Shown one piece after another: positions 6,813 to 11,770 of a stretch of DNA of 11,770 nt. The DNA is from an uncultured Veillonella sp. (lineage in GTDB: Bacteria > Bacillota > Negativicutes > Veillonellales > Veillonellaceae): NCBI RefSeq assembly GCF_934190855.1, contig NZ_CAKPTN010000044.1, positions 1 to 11,770 on the forward strand. Reading direction: 5' to 3'. Made by a program: the position numbers and the translations under genes. The notes beneath the pieces were generated by a model. It did no database searches and had not been told where the DNA came from. It saw only the letters and a program-made list of their open reading frames with translations. Numbering within the stretch: the first letter of the stretch is position 1; each line of letters opens with the position of its first letter.

Positions 6813-7598
6813 TTGGCAGATACTAGTAAATTAATACGATATTTTGAAGCCAGTGGTAGCGGTGAGGAGGCTCGCCGCATGCTAGACTTGGCTGAGCAGG
6901 TTGTAAAAGGTCGCCCGTACCGCGTGGCGGACTTTACGAGCCCTGCAGGTCTTGTTATTGCAGATGCAATCAAGGCCAACTACCCACAACTTCTCGTTAA
7001 GACCGACGGTGGCTATGAAGGGGCGGAACGTATCCGCATCGCCTTTGTAGATAGCGACTTCAACGGTACTGTGGACATGGGCATTCGCGCCCTTAAGGTA
7101 AATTGGGACCCACGGTTCCGTTTGCTTACCCATCGCGATGTGCTTGGCTCCTTAATGGGCCTTGGCATCGATCGCTCCAAATTTGGTGACGTTATCGTTC
7201 AACAAGGGGGCGCTCAAATTATGGTGGATGAAAGCGTAGCAGACTTTGTGATTCAAAACTTCACAAAAATCGCTATGGTTTCCGTATCTGTAGAGGCTAT
7301 TGAGCTTTCAGATATTGCACAAAAAGAAGAAAAAATTAAAGAAGTCCGCACTACAGTTGCTTCTTTGCGCTTAGATGCGGTGGCAAGTTCTGGTTTTAGC
7401 GTGTCTCGTACTAAATTAGTAAGCGCTATTAATGCAGGATTATTGCAAGTAAACTGGCAACCAGCTAAGGGTGCATCCCAAGAGGTTAAAGAAGGGGATG
7501 TTATCTCTATGCGTGGTCGTGGCCGAATGAAGGTAGAAGCCATTACAGGTACATCTCGTAAGGGGCGTATCGGCGTATATCTGAAACGATTCATGTAG
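6813..7598 (+). CDS. ylmH: YlmH family S4-domain RNA-binding protein
   Basis: A 261-residue YlmH protein. Residues 1 to about 80 form the N-terminal YlmH region, followed by the central family block LTHRDVLGSLMGLGIDRSKF (105-124). A C-terminal S4 RNA-binding domain covers about 183-245, with the pattern RLDAVASSGFSVSR (186-199) and EVKEGDVISMRGRGR (224-238). In Bacillus subtilis YlmH binds the large ribosomal subunit and has been linked to ribosome-associated quality control. Its place in the division cluster is conserved, though the reason is unclear. The start is a TTG at 6813, seven bases after GGGGAA (6801-6806), a site that lies inside the end of proC. No ATG or GTG near it would give the usual N-terminus. 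The gene is followed by a strong terminator; no divIVA gene follows. Confidence 0.93.
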   Translation: MADTSKLIRYFEASGSGEEARRMLDLAEQVVKGRPYRVADFTSPAGLVIADAIKANYPQLLVKTDGGYEGAERIRIAFVDSDFNGTVDMGIRALKVNWDPRFRLLTHRDVLGSLMGLGIDRSKFGDVIVQQGGAQIMVDESVADFVIQNFTKIAMVSVSVEAIELSDIAQKEEKIKEVRTTVASLRLDAVASSGFSVSRTKLVSAINAGLLQVNWQPAKGASQEVKEGDVISMRGRGRMKVEAITGTSRKGRIGVYLKRFM

Positions 7599-7605
7599 GC
7601 AATTG

Positions 7606-7637
7606 AAAATCGGCTTGACCATCAAGCCGATTTTTTT
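7606..7637 (+). terminator. intrinsic terminator after ylmH
   Basis: The left arm AAAATCGGCTTGA (7606-7618) pairs with TCAAGCCGATTTT (7622-7634) around a CCA loop, giving a 13-bp stem, and the T-run extends to 7637. This is a classic Rho-independent terminator on the + strand. Because the A-run and T-run mirror each other it could also work on the - strand. It fills most of the 57-base gap between ylmH and the tetrapyrrole operon and ends 18 bases before the next ATG. Confidence 0.93.
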
Positions 7638-7655
7638 ATATATAGTAGGACAGCC

Positions 7656-8303
7656 ATGGTATCCATAACATTTCAACCTACAACTGAAGATACAATCCTA
7701 TTCGTAGGCGGTGGGGAGGTCGCAGAGCGACGAATGCAGCTCTTTATTGATGAGCCTTGTCAGATTGTCGTTATCGCTCCTGCTGTAACGGATACGATTA
7801 GTCAATGGGCAAAGGACGATCGCATCACTTGGTACAATCGTGCTTTCACAATGGACGATGAACACCACATTATAACGAGCAGTTTGTTCTTTATCTGTAC
7901 AGATAATCAGGAATTAAATGATACGTTATATGAGATGGGGAAAAAACACCGCATTTGGACTAATCGCAGTGATGACCCGAGTGCGTGCAGATTTACTGTG
8001 CCATCATCCCTTGAACTAGGCGATCTTCATATCGCTATTAGTGCAAATAATGTAGGCCCACGTATCAATCGCCTCGTGCGGCAAGATATAATGAATCGTT
8101 ATGGGCAGTTGCAAAAGGCTATGCCTAGACTTAAAATATTTAGAGAAGAAGTAAAGTTACTACTTCCTACGCCAGAGGCTCGACAGAAATTTTGGCGAGA
8201 CCATCTGACAGTAGAAACTTTTGAAGCCATTCTCAAGGGAGAGTGGATGATTATAGAGGAGAAACTAAACCATGCAATTAGTGGTATTAGGTCTAAATCA
8301 TAG
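7656..8303 (+). CDS. precorrin-2 dehydrogenase-like protein (CysG N-terminal/Met8/SirC type)
   Basis: A 215-residue protein related to the NAD-dependent precorrin-2 dehydrogenase half of CysG, which oxidises precorrin-2 to sirohydrochlorin and in some members also inserts iron. The NAD-binding loop FVGGGEVAERR lies at 16-26. NRSDDPSACRF (103-113) matches the catalytic region, with Asp106 aligning to the catalytic Asp104 of E. coli CysG. The motif usually read as S-x-G-G-x-S-P is here SANNVGP (129-135), so the serine before proline is replaced by Gly134. The N-terminus before the NAD loop is also divergent. The ATG at 7656 follows AGGA (7647-7650). The 3' end overlaps hemA by 32 bases in another frame. 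The tetrapyrrole neighbours strongly support the role; whether it chelates metal cannot be told. Confidence 0.85.
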   Translation: MVSITFQPTTEDTILFVGGGEVAERRMQLFIDEPCQIVVIAPAVTDTISQWAKDDRITWYNRAFTMDDEHHIITSSLFFICTDNQELNDTLYEMGKKHRIWTNRSDDPSACRFTVPSSLELGDLHIAISANNVGPRINRLVRQDIMNRYGQLQKAMPRLKIFREEVKLLLPTPEARQKFWRDHLTVETFEAILKGEWMIIEEKLNHAISGIRSKS

Positions 8304-9543
8304 AAGTGCCGCTGTAGAGGTGCGTGAACGTTTCTCGTTTGATAAAGACGAGGTAGTTACCGCACTGAACCGCCTCTATGAATTTGACTGTGTAGCAGAA
8401 TGCGTTATTTTGTCTACCTGCAATAGAACCGAAATTTATGCAGCCTTAGAAGGTGTAGAGTTCCCTAAAGAATATATGTTGGCTGTGTTAAAGGATTTAA
8501 AAGGTGCCGACCACATTGATGAAGATGCATTCTTCTTCTATGAAGAACGAGATTGCATTGAGCATCTATTCCGTGTATCTGCAAGCCTTGATTCCCTAGT
8601 GTTGGGGGAAGGTCAAATCTTGAGCCAATTAAAAGGGGCTTATATCCAAGCTTACAGCGCAGGTTGTACGGGCACAATTTTCAATATTTTATTCCAACGC
8701 GCCATTGGTGTTGGTAAAAAGGTACGTACCAATACAGGTATTGCTAATACGCCTGTATCCGTTAGCTATACAGCGGTTAACTTGGCCGAGGACAGCTTGG
8801 ATAAACCTTTATCTGAAGCGACTGTACTCATCTTAGGGGCAGGTACTATGAGTGAGTTGACTGCAACGCACTTACAAGCCAAGGGCGTAAAAACGATTTT
8901 CGTATCCAACAGAACTTTTGCTAAGGCCGAAGTATTGGCTGAACGCTTTAACGGTAAGGCCGTTAAGCTCGATAACTTTGTAGACTACGCTAAAGATGCG
9001 GACATCCTCATCACGTCTACAGGGGCGCCACACTATATTATTACGGAGCGAGAAGCGAAGAAAATCGCCTCTCTTCGCAAGGGTGAACCAATCGTTATGA
9101 TTGATATTGCGGTACCTCGCGATATCGATCCTGCCGTAGCAGATATGGATGGTATTTACCTATTTAATATTGATTCTCTTGAAAGCGTAGTAGAAGAAAA
9201 CAAGGCACAGCGCGAAGAGGAAGCTCATCGTGCAGAGCCTATCATTCATGACGCCATTGAAGAGTTATTAGATAAATTGAGCTATTTAACGGTGCGTCCA
9301 ATGATGGCGTTACTCACAGAAAAAGCGGAACGCATCCGCCGTCGTGAGTTACACCGCGCCTTGGCTAAATTGCCGGATATCTCCGATAAGGAGCGCCGTA
9401 TTATGGACTCTATGAGTCGCATGATCATTCGCAAAATGTTGCGTGAACCGATGATTCACTTTAACGAAATCGCTGGTACAGAGGAAGAAGGTTTGTACTG
9501 GGATTTATTCAAAGATATGTTTAATCTTGAGAAAGAAGGCTAA
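8272..9543 (+). CDS. hemA: glutamyl-tRNA reductase
   Basis: HemA reduces glutamyl-tRNA(Glu) with NADPH to glutamate-1-semialdehyde, the first committed step of C5-pathway tetrapyrrole synthesis. The protein has 423 residues, the usual length. GLNHRSAAVEVRERF opens the catalytic domain at 7-21, and the nucleophile is Cys50 in STCNRTE (48-54). LVLGEGQILSQLKGAY follows at 109-124, the NADPH-binding loop LGAGTMSELTATHL is near 188-201, and SNRTFAKAE is just after it. The C-terminal helical part is the dimerisation domain. AGGAG (8257-8261) lies ten bases before the ATG, inside the end of the preceding gene, so the two are probably co-translated. hemC follows after four bases. Its presence shows that this organism makes 5-aminolevulinate from glutamate. 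Confidence 0.97.
   Translation: MQLVVLGLNHRSAAVEVRERFSFDKDEVVTALNRLYEFDCVAECVILSTCNRTEIYAALEGVEFPKEYMLAVLKDLKGADHIDEDAFFFYEERDCIEHLFRVSASLDSLVLGEGQILSQLKGAYIQAYSAGCTGTIFNILFQRAIGVGKKVRTNTGIANTPVSVSYTAVNLAEDSLDKPLSEATVLILGAGTMSELTATHLQAKGVKTIFVSNRTFAKAEVLAERFNGKAVKLDNFVDYAKDADILITSTGAPHYIITEREAKKIASLRKGEPIVMIDIAVPRDIDPAVADMDGIYLFNIDSLESVVEENKAQREEEAHRAEPIIHDAIEELLDKLSYLTVRPMMALLTEKAERIRRRELHRALAKLPDISDKERRIMDSMSRMIIRKMLREPMIHFNEIAGTEEEGLYWDLFKDMFNLEKEG
9534..9539 (+). promoter_or_regulatory. ribosome binding site that fixes the hemC start
   Basis: AGAAGG lies eight bases before the ATG at 9548. An earlier in-frame TTG at 9527 would add seven residues (MRKKANA), sits inside hemA and lies upstream of this site, so it is not the likely start. 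Confidence 0.6.
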
Positions 9544-9547
9544 TGCC

Positions 9548-10486
9548 ATGAGAGACCATATTCGAATCGGCACGCGAAAAAGTGCCCTTGCCCTATGGCA
9601 GGCTGAACATATTAGTGCAGAGTTACAACGTCTGTACCCAAACATTACAGTAGAGCTGGTTCACTTTAATACAAAGGGTGACCGTATCTTGGAAAAACCA
9701 CTGGCTCAAGTTGGTGGTAAAGGTTTATTTACCGCTGAGCTAGAAGAGGCAATGCATAAAGGCGATATCGATATCGCTGTACATAGCTTGAAAGATATGC
9801 CTACAGAGTTGCCAGAAGGTCTTACTTTAGGTGCTATTTCAGCCCGTGAAGTTCCTTATGATGCACTCGTAAGTCCTGTGTATAAAACATTAGATAAATT
9901 GCCTGAAGGGGCTCGCGTCGGTACAAGTAGCTTGCGCCGTCAAGCCCAATTATTACATGTGCGACCAGACCTTAAGGTGGAGGTTATCCGCGGCAATGTA
10001 CAAACTCGTTTGAGCAAGATTGAAACAGAGAAGCTAGATGGTGTTATCTTGGCACAAGCCGGCCTTAAACGGTTGGGTTTAGATGATCAAATTACCCAAG
10101 TATTTAAAGCGGATGAAATGATTCCTGCCGTTGGTCAAGGGGCACTTGCTATCGAGTGTCGTGCTGACGATACGGAAATGCTTGAAATGCTAGCTCCTAT
10201 TAACGACGAAGCTACACGCTATGCCGTTGAAGGGGAACGCAGCTTCTTGCGTCAGTTAAATGGTGGTTGCCAAGTGCCTATGGGTGTACATGGCACTATT
10301 GATAAAGGTCAATTGACATTAAAGGCTATGATTGCCTCCCTCGACGGTAAAACTGTGTACGAAGGAGAGATTTCTGGCCCAGCAAAAAAAGCTGAAATTC
10401 TTGGTAAAAACCTTGCAAAAGCCTTATATGAAGAAGGGGGCAAACATATTGTGGATGCTCTCATAGAGGAAGGAATCATAAAATGA
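9548..10486 (+). CDS. hemC: hydroxymethylbilane synthase (porphobilinogen deaminase)
   Basis: HemC joins four porphobilinogen molecules into hydroxymethylbilane. From the ATG at 9548 the protein has 312 residues, normal for the family. IRIGTRKSALALWQA at 5-19 is the N-terminal signature. The catalytic aspartate is Asp83 in HSLKDMP (79-85). GTSSLRR (125-131) and RGNVQTRL (148-155) carry the substrate-binding arginines. Cys241 in NGGCQVPMG (238-246) is the attachment site of the dipyrromethane cofactor. The start four bases after hemA gives an N-terminus that aligns with known HemC proteins. The stop TGA at 10484-10486 overlaps the ATG of the next gene as ATGA, a sign of coupled translation. 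Confidence 0.97.
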   Translation: MRDHIRIGTRKSALALWQAEHISAELQRLYPNITVELVHFNTKGDRILEKPLAQVGGKGLFTAELEEAMHKGDIDIAVHSLKDMPTELPEGLTLGAISAREVPYDALVSPVYKTLDKLPEGARVGTSSLRRQAQLLHVRPDLKVEVIRGNVQTRLSKIETEKLDGVILAQAGLKRLGLDDQITQVFKADEMIPAVGQGALAIECRADDTEMLEMLAPINDEATRYAVEGERSFLRQLNGGCQVPMGVHGTIDKGQLTLKAMIASLDGKTVYEGEISGPAKKAEILGKNLAKALYEEGGKHIVDALIEEGIIK

Positions 10487-11770
10487 CAGGTATGGTATAT
10501 CTAATCGGTGCAGGCCCTGGCGATGTTAAACTCATTACTGTAAAAGGTCGCGAATGCATTGAAAAAGCAGATGTAATTGTTTATGACTATTTAGCAGATG
10601 CTCATTTATTAGAATGGGCACGCCCAGATGCAGAATTGATTTACGCTGGTAAACAATGTAAAGATCACACCATGCATCAATGGGAAATCAATGAGCTTTT
10701 AGTTCAAAAAGGTAAAGAAGGCAAAATCGTAGCGCGCTTAAAAGGCGGGGATCCACTCGTATTTGGCCGTGGTGGTGAAGAGGCTATGGCCCTTGGTGAA
10801 GCTGGTGTACCATTTGAGTTTGTACCTGGTGTAACATCTCCAATTGCAGCACCTGCTTATGCAGGTATTCCTGTAACACAACGCGCTATGGCTACATCCT
10901 TTGCGGTTGTAACAGGCCATGAAGATCCAACTAAAGCCGTATCTGGCATTCACTGGGAAGGCCTTGCTACAGCAGTAGATACACTTTGCTTTGTTATGGG
11001 GGTTGGCAATTTGCCTACTATTGCAGAAAAGTTGATGGCTCACGGTCGTCCAGCTAATACACCGGTAGCACTTGTTCGTTGGGGGACAAAAACAGTGCAA
11101 GAGGTTCTCGTATCTACCCTTGAACATGTAGTAGAAGACGTAGAAAAGGCACAATTAAAAGCGCCAGCTATTATCGTAGTAGGCGATGTAGTTAACCTTC
11201 GTGAAAAATTACAATGGTTCGATAACAAACCGTTATTTGGCAAAACTGTTGTTGTGACACGGGCTCGCTCTCAAGCTAGTGCATTCCGTGAAAAATTAGC
11301 AGCCCAAGGTGCTAATGTAGTAGAAGCGGCAGCTATTAAGACATCTCCATTAGAGTTGTTTGATGAAGATCGTCGCATCATTAACAATACAAAACAATAT
11401 CAATGCATCGTATTCACATCTGGTGAAGGGGTTCGATACTTCTTCGATGCACTTTATAAAGAGGGCAAGGATACACGTGCGTTAGGTAATTCTAAAGTGG
11501 CAGCAATTGGCTGTGCTACGGCTCGTGAACTTCAAAAATATGGTATCGTTCCAGATATCATTCCTGTAGACTACAAGGCTGAATCTGCTGTAGAGGCTCT
11601 TGAAGAAGAACTCAAAGCAGGCGATTCCGTATTGCTCATCCAACCAAAAGTGGCTCGCGATGTAATTCCGCGCTCTTTACGCCATCACGATATTAATGTA
11701 GATGTATTGCGCTTGTACGAAACGACACAAGATACATCGCAACAAGAGGCATTAGTAAATGCCTTAACAG
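10483..11770 (+). CDS. cobA-hemD: fused uroporphyrinogen-III C-methyltransferase/uroporphyrinogen-III synthase (CobA-HemD), 3' end beyond the window
   Basis: A partial gene: 429 codons are open from the ATG at 10483 to the window edge with no stop. Residues 1 to about 245 are an SAM-dependent uroporphyrinogen-III methyltransferase, with VYLIGAGPGDVKLIT (5-19), ARLKGGDPLVFGRGGEE (84-100) and VPGVTSPIAAPAYAGIPVTQR-type sequence at 114-134. From about 250 a HemD domain begins (GKTVVVTRARSQA at 253-265, FTSGEGV at 311-317, AIGCATA at 341-347). One polypeptide thus closes hydroxymethylbilane to uroporphyrinogen III and methylates it to precorrin-2. Such fusions are known in Firmicutes. AAGGA (10470-10474) lies eight bases upstream within hemC, and the start overlaps the hemC stop. 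The window ends in the second half of the HemD domain. Confidence 0.95.
   Translation, partial: MTGMVYLIGAGPGDVKLITVKGRECIEKADVIVYDYLADAHLLEWARPDAELIYAGKQCKDHTMHQWEINELLVQKGKEGKIVARLKGGDPLVFGRGGEEAMALGEAGVPFEFVPGVTSPIAAPAYAGIPVTQRAMATSFAVVTGHEDPTKAVSGIHWEGLATAVDTLCFVMGVGNLPTIAEKLMAHGRPANTPVALVRWGTKTVQEVLVSTLEHVVEDVEKAQLKAPAIIVVGDVVNLREKLQWFDNKPLFGKTVVVTRARSQASAFREKLAAQGANVVEAAAIKTSPLELFDEDRRIINNTKQYQCIVFTSGEGVRYFFDALYKEGKDTRALGNSKVAAIGCATARELQKYGIVPDIIPVDYKAESAVEALEEELKAGDSVLLIQPKVARDVIPRSLRHHDINVDVLRLYETTQDTSQQEALVNALT

Noticed and set aside
6605..6979. 124-codon - strand frame across proC and ylmH
   Set aside because: It is a shadow of two genes with full family motifs; no recognisable domain.
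7615..7646. TTGACC as a -35 box with TATATA or TATAGT as a -10 box before the precorrin-2 dehydrogenase gene
   Set aside because: TTGACC is part of the terminator stem and loop. The -10 options match poorly at 16 or 18 bases or sit too far away at 20 bases, and the start would fall on or after the ribosome binding site.
9527..9547. TTG at 9527 as the hemC start
   Set aside because: It lies inside hemA, upstream of the AGAAGG site, and adds seven basic residues before the normal HemC N-terminus.
10738..11154. 138-codon open frame on the - strand inside cobA-hemD
   Set aside because: It lies fully within a well-supported gene, its translation is Cys/Tyr-rich and featureless, and I see no ribosome binding site for it.
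1..11770. Phage, transposon, CRISPR, toxin-antitoxin or defence system
   Set aside because: All long frames except the DUF genes fall into known housekeeping families in syntenic order, and no transposase, integrase, spaced repeat array or terminal inverted repeats were seen.

Overview
The window looks like a chromosomal core region of a low-to-moderate GC Firmicute-lineage bacterium. The ylm-type cell-division neighbourhood (pgeF/ylmD, yggS/ylmE, sepF/ylmF, ylmH) with proC, followed by a C5-pathway tetrapyrrole operon with a fused cobA-hemD gene, fits Clostridia or Negativicutes. A Veillonella-like organism is my best guess from protein style and gene order; no database search backs it. All genes are on the + strand. 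I see no mobile elements, tRNA or rRNA genes, CRISPR arrays or recognisable riboswitches.

Layout. (1) Positions 11-1889: three small membrane-protein genes, one DUF3290 protein and two tandem DUF421 (YetF-like) paralogues about 71% identical by hand alignment. (2) 1890-2017: an AT-rich gap with short direct repeats, a candidate promoter and a perfect 11-bp hairpin just ahead of the next ribosome binding site. (3) 2018-4609: a radical SAM protein of the TIGR03960 type and a PgeF/YfiH-family protein, tightly coupled. (4) 4610-4753: a 144-base gap with a candidate promoter. (5) 4754-7598: yggS, sepF, proC and ylmH, closely spaced and ended by a strong intrinsic terminator at 7606-7637. (6) 7656-11770: a precorrin-2 dehydrogenase-like gene, hemA, hemC and a cobA-hemD fusion that runs off the window end. 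The last gene is open at its 3' end.

How the genes work together. Region 5 links PLP homeostasis (YggS), Z-ring anchoring (SepF), proline synthesis (ProC) and an S4 RNA-binding protein (YlmH) in the order known from Firmicute division clusters, with proC where ylmG often lies. Region 6 encodes tetrapyrrole synthesis from glutamyl-tRNA: HemA makes glutamate-1-semialdehyde, HemC makes hydroxymethylbilane, and the CobA-HemD fusion closes it to uroporphyrinogen III and methylates that to precorrin-2. The first gene of the operon then oxidises precorrin-2 towards sirohydrochlorin. This serves siroheme and possibly cobalamin. hemL and hemB are not in the window and may lie downstream.

I found no clearly undescribed system. 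The points most worth a second look are the tandem DUF421 pair with its DUF3290 partner, a precorrin-2 dehydrogenase with a changed serine-proline motif, a hairpin that may mask the sepF ribosome binding site, and a terminator placed so close to the tetrapyrrole operon that no separate promoter seems to fit behind it.
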